DNA of 64,000 nucleotides from JAADDV01 sp964582875 (GTDB lineage Bacteria > Aquificota > Aquificia > Aquificales > Hydrogenothermaceae), in contig CAZOTZ010000001.1 of NCBI GenBank assembly GCA_964582875.1, forward strand, positions 9,831 to 73,830, in the 5' to 3' direction. The translations under genes and the position numbers were made by a program. The notes beneath the pieces were generated by a model. The model ran no database searches. It saw only the letters and a program-made list of their open reading frames with translations, and had not been told where the DNA came from. Below are positions 1 through 8,351 of the stretch, piece after piece (the stretch's first letter is position 1; every line of letters begins with the position of its first letter).

Positions 1-190
1 GCATATGTTGTTCCACAAGCTTTTCAGCTTCTTCTTCTATCTTTTTTTCCTCTTCTATTGCATTATTTATAATTTCAAGTATTTTTTTCTTAAAATCTTC
101 AGGATTTGCTACTTCTATGTAGTGTTTTTCCACAAGTTCTTCTGCTATTTTATTTGATATTCTCTCAACCAGCCTTGCTGGTATTTTCAT
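1..190 (-). CDS. DUF507 family protein, 3' part cut by the window edge
   Basis: Open frame read from ATG at 190 down to base 1 without a stop, so only the first 63 residues are visible. It starts MKIPARLVERISNKI and continues as a charged helix rich in Glu and Lys, the pattern of the small DUF507 proteins found in Aquificota and some Deltaproteobacteria; their function is unknown. A strong ribosome binding site (AAGGAGG) sits just upstream, and a good promoter lies at 223-250. The family is usually about 90 or 180 residues long, so a large part may be missing. The family call is from memory of the N-terminal pattern. Confidence 0.75.
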   Translation of the reverse strand, partial: MKIPARLVERISNKIAEELVEKHYIEVANPEDFKKKILEIINNAIEEEKKIEEEAEKLVEQHM

Positions 191-222
191 TAAAAACCTC
201 CTTAAAACTTTATAGAAGTGTT

Positions 223-250
223 ATTATATTACACTTTAAATAATTTTCAA
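223..250 (-). promoter_or_regulatory. Sigma70-type promoter of the DUF507 gene with a palindrome over the -10
   Basis: On the minus strand TTGAAA (250-245) and TATAAT (228-223) are separated by 16 bases. The -10 is framed by an inverted repeat, AAGTGT at 216-221 and ACACTT at 231-236, which could be a repressor site. The leader to the ATG at 190 would be about 25 to 30 bases. Confidence 0.6.
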
Positions 251-322
251 ATAAAACCTCTACTACTGATAAAAACTGATTTATATTAATTTTTGTACAA
301 AAATCCAATAAAGGAAAAAAAG

Positions 323-1114
323 ATGAAAAGTATACTTGATTTTTTAGAGGCAAAAAAAGAAGGTAAAAAAATAACAATGATTTCAACTTACGAGTACTGG
401 TCTGCAAGGATATGTGAGGAAGCAGGTATAGACTGTATACTTGTTGGAGATTCTGTTGGAATGGTTGATGCAGGATTAAAAACAACTCTCCCTGTAAAGC
501 TTGAAGAAATCATATACCACGCAAAAGCTGTAAGAAGAGGAGCTCCTAACACATTTATAGTGGTTGATATGCCTTTTATGAGTTATCAGGTGTCTGTGGA
601 AAAAGCTGTTGAAAATGCAGGGAAAATAATGAAAGAGACATGCTGTAATGCTGTTAAAGTTGAAGGAGGAGAAGAGATAGCGGATATTGTTGAAAAGCTT
701 GTTTCTACTGGGATTCCTGTTATGGGACATCTTGGACTTACTCCCCAGTCAGTTCATGCTTTAGGTGGATACAAAGTACAGGGAAAAACTGAAGAACAAC
801 AAAAGAGAATAATAAAAGACGCAAAAATACTTGAACAGGCTGGAGCATTTTCTATTGTCCTTGAAGCTATTCCTTCAAAGCTTGCAGAAGAGATAACAGA
901 ATTTTTAGATATACCAACAATAGGAATAGGTGCAGGTAATAAAACAGATGGGCAGGTTCTTGTTTTCCACGATATGATGGGTTTCTTTGAAAAATCTCCT
1001 AAGTTTGTAAAAAGGTATGTGGAAGGGAAAAAGCTTTTTCTTGAAGCCCTGAAAACATTTAAGGAAGAGACAGAAGAAGAGATTTTTCCTGGTGAAGAAC
1101 ACACATATGGCTGA
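323..1114 (+). CDS. panB: 3-methyl-2-oxobutanoate hydroxymethyltransferase
   Basis: PanB transfers a hydroxymethyl group from 5,10-methylene-tetrahydrofolate to 2-oxoisovalerate, the first committed step of pantothenate synthesis, in the cytoplasm. The 263-residue protein has the family signatures: an early MISTYEYWSARI stretch, the metal-binding VGDSVGM motif, VVDMPFMSY, VKVEGG, and MGHLGLTPQS followed by IGIGAG. Length fits the family (about 260-280). I start it at ATG 323, which has AAGGA just upstream; an in-frame TTG at 293 would add ten residues of poor similarity. The next gene overlaps its end by 8 bases, so the two are co-transcribed. The ilv operon elsewhere in the window makes its substrate. 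Confidence 0.95.
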   Translation: MKSILDFLEAKKEGKKITMISTYEYWSARICEEAGIDCILVGDSVGMVDAGLKTTLPVKLEEIIYHAKAVRRGAPNTFIVVDMPFMSYQVSVEKAVENAGKIMKETCCNAVKVEGGEEIADIVEKLVSTGIPVMGHLGLTPQSVHALGGYKVQGKTEEQQKRIIKDAKILEQAGAFSIVLEAIPSKLAEEITEFLDIPTIGIGAGNKTDGQVLVFHDMMGFFEKSPKFVKRYVEGKKLFLEALKTFKEETEEEIFPGEEHTYG

Positions 1115-1706
1115 AATCACGAAAAACTGGGAAAAAGCAAAAAAATTTATAGAAGAAGGGAAAATAGTAGTAGCTCCTACAGATACAATCTATGGTATTC
1201 TTGCTGATGCCTCTAATCCTGAAGTTGTGGAATATGTGTACAGATTAAAAAGCAGAAAAGAAGATAAACCTTATATAATCCTTATACCTGATGTTCATTC
1301 TCTTTCTTTTTTTGGGATAAAGCCTTCAAAGGAAGAAGAAAAACTGCTCAGTAAAAAAGGGATTACTGTAGTGGTTCAACTCCCTGAAAAAAACAGTTTT
1401 GAATACCTCCACAGAGGTAAGAAAACCCTTGCTTTCAGAATACCTGAGAAAAAAGAACTCATTGAGTTAATGGAAAAAACTGAAAAACCTCTTATAGCTC
1501 CAAGTGCAAATCCTGAGGGAAAAGAGCCTGCAAAAAGTGTAAAGGAGGCTTATGCTTACTTTAAAGATAAGGTACACCTTTACATAGATGAAGGTTTTCT
1601 CGAAGGAAAACCTTCCACAATAGTTTTAATCAAAAATGGTAAACCAGTCGTGCTAAGGGAAGGAAATACAAAAAAAGAGGAAATAGAAAAGATTTTAAAA
1701 AACTAA
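1107..1706 (+). CDS. tsaC: L-threonylcarbamoyladenylate synthase (YrdC/Sua5 type)
   Basis: Makes threonylcarbamoyl-AMP from threonine, bicarbonate and ATP for the t6A37 modification of ANN-decoding tRNAs. The 199-residue protein is a single YrdC domain: the substrate-binding APTDTIYGILADA stretch, YRLKSRKEDKP, a basic pocket, and the later APSANPEG motif. It lacks the C-terminal Sua5 domain, hence the TsaC-length call. ATG 1107 is chosen; a GTG at 1092 is also in frame. It overlaps panB by 8 bases and ends 4 bases into the convergent MscS gene, with no visible terminator between them. Confidence 0.9.
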   Translation: MAEITKNWEKAKKFIEEGKIVVAPTDTIYGILADASNPEVVEYVYRLKSRKEDKPYIILIPDVHSLSFFGIKPSKEEEKLLSKKGITVVVQLPEKNSFEYLHRGKKTLAFRIPEKKELIELMEKTEKPLIAPSANPEGKEPAKSVKEAYAYFKDKVHLYIDEGFLEGKPSTIVLIKNGKPVVLREGNTKKEEIEKILKN

Positions 1707-2824
1707 GAAAGTTTGTCTACATCAACAAAGTTTAGTTTTTCAGGGAGTTTCTCAACATATATAGACTGGCTTGGAAATGCAAAAGAGGAACCGTGTTTCT
1801 CAACAATTTCCATTATTTTAAGATTTATATCTTCTTTAATAGCAAGGTATTCTGACCATACTGCAGTGTTTGTGAATGTGTATATAAATATGTTTAAAGC
1901 GCTATCTCCAAACTCATCAAAGAAAACAAGTAATGTCTGGTTTTTATCAATCCCAGGATGGGACAGAAGCATATCTTTTATATCTTTAACAATATCTACA
2001 ACCTTTTCTTTTGGTGTGTCATAGGTAATACCTATAGTCATTTTGATTCTTCTTATATTTCTACGGGAAAAGTTTTCTATTGGATTGTTTGCTATATAAC
2101 TGTTTGGAACTGTTATAAGAGATTTTTCAAATGTCCTTACTTTTGTTGTTCTGAGTCCTATATCCTCAACAATACCTTCAACAGAACCTACTTTTATCCA
2201 GTCTCCTATTTTTAGAGCTTTATCTGCAAGTATAGATAATCCTCCAAAAAGGTTTGCAGCTGTATCTTTGGCAGCAAGGGCAAGGGCTAAACCACCTAAA
2301 CCTAAAGATGCTATAAATGCTGTTACATCAATTCCCCACTCCTGTAATACTGCAACAATACCTAATATAAGAACAAAAAGCTTGAGGGATTTTATAAAAA
2401 AACTACCGATTTCTTTTGATAGTTCTTTTCCAAATTTTTCAGCAAATGAATATATCTCTCTGGAAAACACATTTATTGAGTTATATATAAGCCAGAAAAC
2501 AACGATTATAAGAAATGTCCTGATTATATGGTCTGATACTTCACTTTTGACCCCTAATATTTTTACAGCAAACCAGACTCCGAAAACCACAAAGAGAAAT
2601 CTTATAGGTTTTAAAATAACATTCAGGACTTTATCATCAATACTTGTTTTTGTTTTTTTAACAAACTGATGTATTGTTTTTAGAATAAAAATAGAAAAAA
2701 TCTTTCTTAAAAACAGAAATAAAAAGAATACAAGAAGGGCTAAAGCCCACTTGTACAGAGGAGTACCTAAAACAGCCTGATTTAAAAAATCTGAAATCTG
2801 TTTTAAAACTTCTTTTTCCATCAT
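1703..2824 (-). CDS. MscS-family mechanosensitive ion channel
   Basis: A 373-residue inner-membrane channel protein that would release solutes on hypo-osmotic shock. It has several hydrophobic helices in the first half, then the pore-helix pattern rich in Gly and Ala (GLGGLALALAAKDTAANLFGG split around residue 180), followed by the beta domain with GDWIKVGSVEGIVEDIG and VPNSYIANNPIENFSRR. Two ATGs stand side by side at the start. The start overlaps the stop of the small membrane protein upstream, so nadE, the small gene and this channel form one transcription unit. A link with the compatible-solute genes at 35-40 kb is plausible but is inference. Confidence 0.92.
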   Translation of the reverse strand: MMEKEVLKQISDFLNQAVLGTPLYKWALALLVFFLFLFLRKIFSIFILKTIHQFVKKTKTSIDDKVLNVILKPIRFLFVVFGVWFAVKILGVKSEVSDHIIRTFLIIVVFWLIYNSINVFSREIYSFAEKFGKELSKEIGSFFIKSLKLFVLILGIVAVLQEWGIDVTAFIASLGLGGLALALAAKDTAANLFGGLSILADKALKIGDWIKVGSVEGIVEDIGLRTTKVRTFEKSLITVPNSYIANNPIENFSRRNIRRIKMTIGITYDTPKEKVVDIVKDIKDMLLSHPGIDKNQTLLVFFDEFGDSALNIFIYTFTNTAVWSEYLAIKEDINLKIMEIVEKHGSSFAFPSQSIYVEKLPEKLNFVDVDKLS

Positions 2825-2988
2825 ACCCTTTCTTTAGCTTTTTGTAGTTCCTTCATAATGTTTAACATTTTTATTGTATCATTTTCTAAAAATGGAGGGT
2901 TATTAATATTTTTTTCCTCTTTTTCCTTTTTCATAAAAATCAAAAAACCTATAAAACCTAAAATAAAACCTCCTAAAAACCTAAGCAT
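2821..2988 (-). CDS. Small single-span membrane protein, 55 residues
   Basis: A short frame starting MLRFLGGFILGFIGFLIFM, one hydrophobic helix with Gly spacing, followed by a charged KKEKEEK segment and a helical tail ending KELQKAKERV. It has a very strong ribosome binding site (AAAGGAGGG) that overlaps the nadE stop region, and its TGA overlaps the first ATG of the MscS gene. The tight packing and strong ribosome binding site support a real gene. No family recognised. It may be an accessory protein of the channel, which is only a guess from position. Confidence 0.7.
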   Translation of the reverse strand: MLRFLGGFILGFIGFLIFMKKEKEEKNINNPPFLENDTIKMLNIMKELQKAKERV

Positions 2989-2999
2989 GCTACCCTCCT

Positions 3000-4724
3000 T
3001 TACAGTTCTTTGAACTTGTTTGTTATAGGCATTCTTCTATCCTTTCCAAAGGCTCTTTTTGTTATCCTTATTCCTATAGGAGCCTGTCTTCTTTTATATT
3101 CGTTTCTATCAATCATTCTGACAACTTTTTCAACAGAGTTTCTATCAAACCCTCTTTTAACTATCTCATGGACAGGTAAGTCTTCTTCAACATAAAGTTT
3201 TATTATCTCGTCTAATATCTGATAAGGTAATAGTTCTTCTTCATCTGTCTGGTTTGGTCTGAGTTCTGCAGAAGGCGGTTTTTCTAAAACTCTTTCCGGG
3301 ATAACTGGAGAAATACTGTTCCTGTAATCTGCAAGCTGATAAACAACTGTTTTGTAAACGTCTTTTAAAACTGCAAACCCACCTACCATATCACCGTAAA
3401 GGGTTGCGTATCCTACACTCATTTCTGATTTATTACCTGTCGCAAGTACTATCCATCCGAACTTATTTGATAACGCCATAAGAAGATTTCCCCTTATCCT
3501 TGCCTGAAGGTTTTCTTCAGCTGTACTCCACTTTAATCCTTTAAAAACTGGAGAAAGTTCTTCCATATATCTGTCAAAAAGCTCCTGTATTGGAAATGTG
3601 AATATTTCTATACCAAGGTTCTCTGCAAGCTCTGTTGCATCTTCAATACTTTCCTGGGATGTGAACTTTGAAGGCATTAAAACACCTTTTACATTCTCTT
3701 TTCCAAGGGCATCAACAGCAATAGTAGCTGTTAAAGAGCTGTCTATACCTCCACTTAGACCTATAACAACTTTTTCAAAATTATTTTTATGTATATAATC
3801 TTTAACACCTAAAACTAAAGCTCTGTACATTTCTTCTGTTTCTGTTATATCAAGAACTATTTTTGGGGAAATTTTTTCATGTTTATCCTTTAGTCTGTAA
3901 TCAATGAATACCTCTTTTACTTTTTCTTCCCTTTTGTATATAGCCCTGAGATTTCTCAACCTCTGGTCTTTAAGTTGAAGTCTGAATATTGAGTCAGGTT
4001 CCACATCTGCAATAAGTAAATCTTCTTCAAAGGAAGGAGCTTTTGCAAGAAAAGTGCCATCGGGATTTACAATCACACTATTTCCGTCAAAAACAAGTTC
4101 GTCCTGTCCACCTACAAGGTTTACATAGGCTATAGATATACAGTTATCCCTTGCTCTAACTTTAAGCATTTCTTCTCTTTCTTTTGTTTTTCCTGTGTGA
4201 TAAGGAGATGCATTTATATTTATTACTACTTCTACTCCTTCTATAGCCTGAATGTTTATTGGATTTTCCGGATACCATATATCCTCACAGATAGAAAGAC
4301 CTATTTTGTATCCTTCTATATTAAGAATTGTTATCTCATTTCCCCTCTGAAAATACCTTATTTCATCAAAAACACCGTAGTTTGGGAGGTAGTTTTTGTG
4401 ATAAATGGCGTGAACTTTTCCGTTTAAAAGAACTGCTGCTGCGTTGTATATATCCTCTTTTTTATCTACAAAACCAACAATTGTTATTATATCTTTACTC
4501 TCTTCCGCTATTTTTTCTAAAGCTTTTAGATTTTTTTCTATAAAACTCGGTTTAAAAAGAAGGTCTTCCGGTGGATATCCTGTTATTGCAAGTTCTGGAA
4601 ATGCAATAATATCACACTGTTTCTTTTTGGCTTCTTCTATAGTTTTTATTATCTTTTCAACGTTTCCATCTATATCCCCAACAGTAAAATTTAGCTGAGC
4701 AAGGGCAATCCTTATTTTTTTCAT
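3000..4724 (-). CDS. nadE: Glutamine-dependent NAD+ synthetase
   Basis: A 574-residue two-domain enzyme that makes NAD+ from deamido-NAD+, ATP and glutamine. The N-terminal nitrilase-type amidase (about residues 1-260) shows the Glu (FPELAITGYPPEDLL), Lys (HKNYLPNYGVFDE) and Cys (LSICEDIWYP) of the catalytic triad. The C-terminal synthetase (about 290-574) carries the ATP pyrophosphatase loop GLSGGIDSSLT and the ATGNKSEMSVGY stretch. Length matches the family. It heads the group with the small membrane protein and MscS. A TGTAAA-N5-TTTACA palindrome lies 12 to 30 bases ahead of the ATG, in its leader or promoter. Confidence 0.96.
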   Translation of the reverse strand: MKKIRIALAQLNFTVGDIDGNVEKIIKTIEEAKKKQCDIIAFPELAITGYPPEDLLFKPSFIEKNLKALEKIAEESKDIITIVGFVDKKEDIYNAAAVLLNGKVHAIYHKNYLPNYGVFDEIRYFQRGNEITILNIEGYKIGLSICEDIWYPENPINIQAIEGVEVVININASPYHTGKTKEREEMLKVRARDNCISIAYVNLVGGQDELVFDGNSVIVNPDGTFLAKAPSFEEDLLIADVEPDSIFRLQLKDQRLRNLRAIYKREEKVKEVFIDYRLKDKHEKISPKIVLDITETEEMYRALVLGVKDYIHKNNFEKVVIGLSGGIDSSLTATIAVDALGKENVKGVLMPSKFTSQESIEDATELAENLGIEIFTFPIQELFDRYMEELSPVFKGLKWSTAEENLQARIRGNLLMALSNKFGWIVLATGNKSEMSVGYATLYGDMVGGFAVLKDVYKTVVYQLADYRNSISPVIPERVLEKPPSAELRPNQTDEEELLPYQILDEIIKLYVEEDLPVHEIVKRGFDRNSVEKVVRMIDRNEYKRRQAPIGIRITKRAFGKDRRMPITNKFKEL

Positions 4725-4736
4725 TCCAGACCTCTA

Positions 4737-4753
4737 TGTAAAAAATATTTACA
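4737..4753. promoter_or_regulatory. Palindrome TGTAAA-AAATA-TTTACA upstream of nadE
   Basis: Perfect 6-5-6 inverted repeat just ahead of nadE; the flanking bases extend the symmetry to TATGTAAA/TTTACATA. The same 6-5-6 design appears at 20691 and 33467. The likely role is an operator for a dimeric regulator. Confidence 0.5.
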
Positions 4754-4841
4754 TATACTTACGTAATAGCCGATATTTTATTGTAATATATATTTGAAAA
4801 TAGATTTCCCTCAGTATAAAAAATTAAAGGTTTAGTGCAAT

Positions 4842-6071
4842 ATGGAAAATGTATACTTAGGAAGGCAATCAATACTTGATGGGAATTTAAGTATTTACGG
4901 TTATGAACTCTTTTTCAGGGATAAAAAATTTGACTATAAATCAAACTACTCAAACGTTTCAATTGAAGAAACTGCCAGAGTGATAATGAATGTACTTACC
5001 TATATAGATTTTAATGAAGTAATAGGCGATAAAAAAGGCTTTATAAAGGTAAGTCCAGAGATTTTGGAAGGAGAATTCATAGATATCTTACCTGCAGAAA
5101 AAACAGTTTTTCAGATATCAGGAATATCAAGTGTAACAAAGTATCTAATTTCAACATGTGATAGCCTCAGGGATAAAGGTTATGAAATTGCTGTATGTGT
5201 TGATAAAGATTATGAAAAAGTATTACCTCTCCTTGATAGTGTTGATTATATAAAACTTGATATAAACGATTTTGATGACGTAGGATTAAAAGAGATTACA
5301 GATGTTTTAAAAGAGTTTTTGAACGCACAGCTTATAGCCAACAGAGTTGAAAATGAAAAGGATTTTTTACTTGCTAAAGAACTTGGATTTGACCTTTTTC
5401 AGGGGCATTTCTTTGAGGAACCAGCTTTTTACACAGAAAAAAAGCTTCCTTCTTTTAAGCTTTCTCTTATAACACTACTTAAGTATGCATTAAAGGAAGA
5501 AGATTTCAAAAAAATAGAGGAGTTTCTAAAGGTAAATCCAGACCTGAGCTATAAACTTTTGAAATACGTTAACTCTCCATTTTTCTACCTGAGACAGAAG
5601 ATATCTTCAATAAAACAGGCTTTAAGTATTCTTGGTTATAGAAATCTCCAGAAATGGGTAATCCTCCAGATTTACGCGATGGAAGGGGTTGATATAAAGC
5701 ATAATCCTATCCTTGAAAGGTCTATAATCCGTGGTAAGATGATGGAAATTCTTACAAAAAAAATAACAGACGATATAGATTTGTTTGATAAATCTTATCT
5801 TGTTGGTATGCTTTCTCTCATTGGAACAGTTATAGGAAAAAGTAGCAAAGAGATACTTGATGAGCTAAATGTATCCGATGATATAAAAGAAGCTATTCTT
5901 GAGTATAAAGGAACCTTAGGAAAACTTTTAAAGGCTATCATTGACCTTGAGTATGAAAGGATAGAAGATGCCAAAAAAGTACTTGAAACATTAAACCTAT
6001 CCCTTGAAGACCTTCTGAAAGCTGAGATAGAAGCTATCGCTTACTATGAGAACTTTATAAGTCAGACTTAG
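4842..6071 (+). CDS. EAL-HDOD signalling protein
   Basis: A 409-residue protein of the YuxH type: an N-terminal EAL-like domain (about 1-200) opening with YLGRQSILDGNLSIYGYELFFR, and a C-terminal HDOD domain (about 205-400) with the helical NPDLSYKLLKYVNSPFF and SSIKQALSILGYRNLQKW stretches. The EAL catalytic signature is not intact (YELFFR in place of ExLxR; few of the metal-binding acids are evident), so it probably senses rather than degrades c-di-GMP. Such proteins often work in motility or pilus control, which would suit the nearby pilus genes. It stands alone on the plus strand and its stop overlaps the convergent truD by 4 bases. Confidence 0.85.
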   Translation: MENVYLGRQSILDGNLSIYGYELFFRDKKFDYKSNYSNVSIEETARVIMNVLTYIDFNEVIGDKKGFIKVSPEILEGEFIDILPAEKTVFQISGISSVTKYLISTCDSLRDKGYEIAVCVDKDYEKVLPLLDSVDYIKLDINDFDDVGLKEITDVLKEFLNAQLIANRVENEKDFLLAKELGFDLFQGHFFEEPAFYTEKKLPSFKLSLITLLKYALKEEDFKKIEEFLKVNPDLSYKLLKYVNSPFFYLRQKISSIKQALSILGYRNLQKWVILQIYAMEGVDIKHNPILERSIIRGKMMEILTKKITDDIDLFDKSYLVGMLSLIGTVIGKSSKEILDELNVSDDIKEAILEYKGTLGKLLKAIIDLEYERIEDAKKVLETLNLSLEDLLKAEIEAIAYYENFISQT

Positions 6072-7228
6072 GAAAGTAAATTTCTAAGTAAAACTGTTGC
6101 GTATGAACCTGGAGGTAGGAAGAACTCTACAGAAGCTGTGCTACTTGTATCTATACTTAATGATAAATTTTCAGGAAAGACAACAGCTTTTCTTTTTCCA
6201 TCTGTCAGGACTTTTATTCCTATAACCTCTTTTTCAAAGTCTGACTCTTTTATCCTGTGCTCCTTTAATGTTCTGTTTATAACCTCTTCGAGAATTGGGT
6301 CTGTTATTTTTATATCTTTTCCTGTGAAGGGAACTGTTAGATTTTTTAAATAGTCTATATCATACACATAGGTATAAAAGTTTAGTTTCCAGTTGTTTAT
6401 AAAATTAACGCTTTTATACTGGTATTTTTCTTTGATGTACCTGCTTAAATAGATATTCCACAAAAAGCTCTGGAAAGAAAAATTGAACATAAGCCTTACA
6501 TTTTTAGGAAGTATTCTAAGGGCTTTTTCAGGTTTTAACCCTCTTTTGAGACCAAGAATAAAGTCTTTTTCATAGGTTTCAAGTCTGTTTCTTAACTTTC
6601 TATAAATCTCTTCCCAGTTTCCAGGCTTTCCATGGTAGCCTTTGTTTTTTAAATAAATCTCTACTACCTTGTTGTAGTCCTCTTTTAACAGGAAAGGAAG
6701 AATAAAGTCTTTCTGTCCCTTTAGTGTTCCAAACCTTTGTTCTCCAAAGTAGTTTGGGAAACCAAAGTGTCTGACAGTTTCTACATTCTTCTGGATATTT
6801 TTTATTAGTCTACTGTTTAACCCTCTTATTTTTATTTTAAAGTGGTTTCCTTCAATCTCTCCTATTTCAAGTTTTTTGTAATGTTTACCTACTTTTTTTA
6901 TACAAAAACCTGATTCTTTAAACAGATTTATACGTCTGGTTTTTATCCATTTTCCATTTTGTTTTTTTAAGCATAAAATTTCCGGAAAATCTCTTTTTAT
7001 GAGGGTTATGTACTGTTTTGTTATACCAAACTTATCTTTTAAACCGGCAAAGCCTATGTCTGCTGGGTGAATGTTAAACAGTCTTGCTATTAATCTTACA
7101 GCTTCTAATGTTGATACATTTGACTTTTCAAGTATGTATAAAGGATATTCTCCTTCTCTGTTTATTTTTATCTTTTCTTCTACTATAAAATCATGCTGAA
7201 AGTTTTTTATATGGTTATAAAGTTTCAT
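6068..7228 (-). CDS. truD: tRNA pseudouridine(13) synthase
   Basis: Converts U13 to pseudouridine in tRNA. The 386-residue protein has the TruD motif AGLKDKFGITKQY with the catalytic Asp near residue 80, the N-terminal FIVEEKI segment, and the NYFGEQRFG and LRILPKNVRLMFNFSFQSFLWN stretches typical of the family. The protein is close to the usual length (about 350-400). It is the last gene of the minus-strand array; its start overlaps the rhodanese gene by 4 bases, so translation is likely coupled. Confidence 0.93.
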   Translation of the reverse strand: MKLYNHIKNFQHDFIVEEKIKINREGEYPLYILEKSNVSTLEAVRLIARLFNIHPADIGFAGLKDKFGITKQYITLIKRDFPEILCLKKQNGKWIKTRRINLFKESGFCIKKVGKHYKKLEIGEIEGNHFKIKIRGLNSRLIKNIQKNVETVRHFGFPNYFGEQRFGTLKGQKDFILPFLLKEDYNKVVEIYLKNKGYHGKPGNWEEIYRKLRNRLETYEKDFILGLKRGLKPEKALRILPKNVRLMFNFSFQSFLWNIYLSRYIKEKYQYKSVNFINNWKLNFYTYVYDIDYLKNLTVPFTGKDIKITDPILEEVINRTLKEHRIKESDFEKEVIGIKVLTDGKRKAVVFPENLSLSIDTSSTASVEFFLPPGSYATVLLRNLLS

Positions 7229-7650
7229 CTCTTATATTCAAGTGGAAGTCCTTCTTCTTTCCATGCATTTATTCCACCTCTCAGGTTATAAACTTTAAAG
7301 CCTAAAGAAGATAAAATCCTTGAAGCAGCAACACTCCGGTTGCCACTTCTACAGTAAACTAATATCTTTTTGTTTTTAAACTTTTCAAGCTTTTCTATAT
7401 TGTTCCCAAGGGTATCAACTGGGATAAGTATAGAACCTGGTATCTTTCCATCTTCCATTACTTCCTGTGGGGTTCTAACATCAAGTATAACGAACTCTTC
7501 TTTTTTCTGTTTAAGCAGGGAGTATGCTTCTTTAGGTGAAAGGTTTTCAAAGTTAGCTAATATGTATCCTTTCTGATAAAGGAAAAATAAAACAGCAAGT
7601 AAAATAAGAAAACCTGTAATAATGTTAGAAAAAGAAAGATATTTTTTCAT
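7225..7650 (-). CDS. Membrane-anchored rhodanese-like sulfurtransferase
   Basis: The 141-residue protein has one N-terminal hydrophobic segment (about residues 8-28: ITGFLILLAVLFFLYQKGYI) and a single rhodanese domain with VILDVRTPQEVMEDG, the active-site loop VYCRSGNRSV (catalytic Cys) and NLRGGINAWKEEGLPLE. The domain would face the periplasm, where it could carry sulfane sulfur; sulfur metabolism is common in this group. It overlaps truD (4 bases) and the pentapeptide gene (1 base). The specific substrate cannot be told from sequence. Confidence 0.88.
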   Translation of the reverse strand: MKKYLSFSNIITGFLILLAVLFFLYQKGYILANFENLSPKEAYSLLKQKKEEFVILDVRTPQEVMEDGKIPGSILIPVDTLGNNIEKLEKFKNKKILVYCRSGNRSVAASRILSSLGFKVYNLRGGINAWKEEGLPLEYKR

Positions 7651-8282
7651 CAGTCATCCCAGTTTGGAGCTTTTATCATTTCTATATCAATATCAGCTTT
7701 TGTTCCCTGTGTCCATGGAGCTTTACCATAAACCATGACTTCCTCTGCTTTTACATCTTCAAACCATGCACCTTGAAGTTTAGCTTTTCTCATATCACTG
7801 TAGCTTATATTTGTTCCAATAAAACTTGCTTTCTGAAAATCAACACCCCTTAAGTTTGAATAGCTAATATCAGCTTTATCAAGTTTTGCTTTAAACAGCT
7901 TTGATGTTTCAAGTCTTGTTTGTTTCATGTCTGCATTTGTAAAGTTTGCGTCTGTAGCATCACAGACCATCATCTGTGCTTTGAACATTTTTGCATTCTC
8001 AAAGTTTGCTTTTCTAAGATTTACCCTCTGGAGTATAGCCCTTGAGAGATTCGCGTTTTTAAAATTTGCCCCTGAAAAGTCTGCATCTGCTATAAAAGCT
8101 CCTTCAAGATTAGCTCCTTCAAGGTTTGCATTTCTTAGCTCTGCTCCTGTAAATGTTGCTCCAGAAAGGTCCTGACCTGATAAATCTATACCATCAAGCT
8201 CTGCAAATGAAAAATCCATATCTTTAAGGGATTTTCCCTCTTTTATCATCTTTTCAACTTCTTCTTTAGTTAAAAAATCCAT
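7650..8282 (-). CDS. Pentapeptide-repeat protein
   Basis: 210 residues, of which about 25-190 consist of five-residue repeats of the A(N/D)LxX kind (for example ANLEGANLEGAFIADADFSG), predicted to form a right-handed beta-helix. No signal peptide or membrane segment, so probably cytoplasmic. Family members have varied roles, including mimicry of DNA at gyrase, but nothing here sets the function. Strong ribosome binding site (AAGGAGG). It begins the sub-operon that continues with the rhodanese and truD. Confidence 0.85.
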   Translation of the reverse strand: MDFLTKEEVEKMIKEGKSLKDMDFSFAELDGIDLSGQDLSGATFTGAELRNANLEGANLEGAFIADADFSGANFKNANLSRAILQRVNLRKANFENAKMFKAQMMVCDATDANFTNADMKQTRLETSKLFKAKLDKADISYSNLRGVDFQKASFIGTNISYSDMRKAKLQGAWFEDVKAEEVMVYGKAPWTQGTKADIDIEMIKAPNWDD

Positions 8283-8296
8283 ACTAAACCTCCTTG

Positions 8297-8318
8297 TAAT
8301 CCTTATTAAGAAGGATTA
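8297..8318. repeat. Inverted repeat between pilX and the pentapeptide gene
   Basis: TAATCCTT and AAGGATTA pair around a 6-base loop. On the minus strand it lies between the pilX stop and the ribosome binding site of the next gene and has no T-run, so it is not a clear terminator. It may be an operator or a weak transcript stabiliser. Confidence 0.35.
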
Positions 8319-8351
8319 TATACTCTTTGTAAAGAACTTTTATGAGTAATA

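Noticed and set aside
210..485. Minus-strand open frame of 91 codons opposite panB
   Set aside because: Low-complexity Leu/Phe/Ser translation that lies across the DUF507 promoter and panB; a shadow of the real gene.
1703..1706. Missing terminators at tight convergent gene ends (tsaC/mscS, EAL-HDOD/truD, gpsA/dedA)
   Set aside because: Overlapping convergent ends are common in compact Aquificota genomes and by themselves are not evidence of special regulation.
7927..8175. Plus-strand frame opposite the pentapeptide-repeat gene
   Set aside because: Repetitive FAxxxF translation mirrors the pentapeptide codons; no ribosome binding site.
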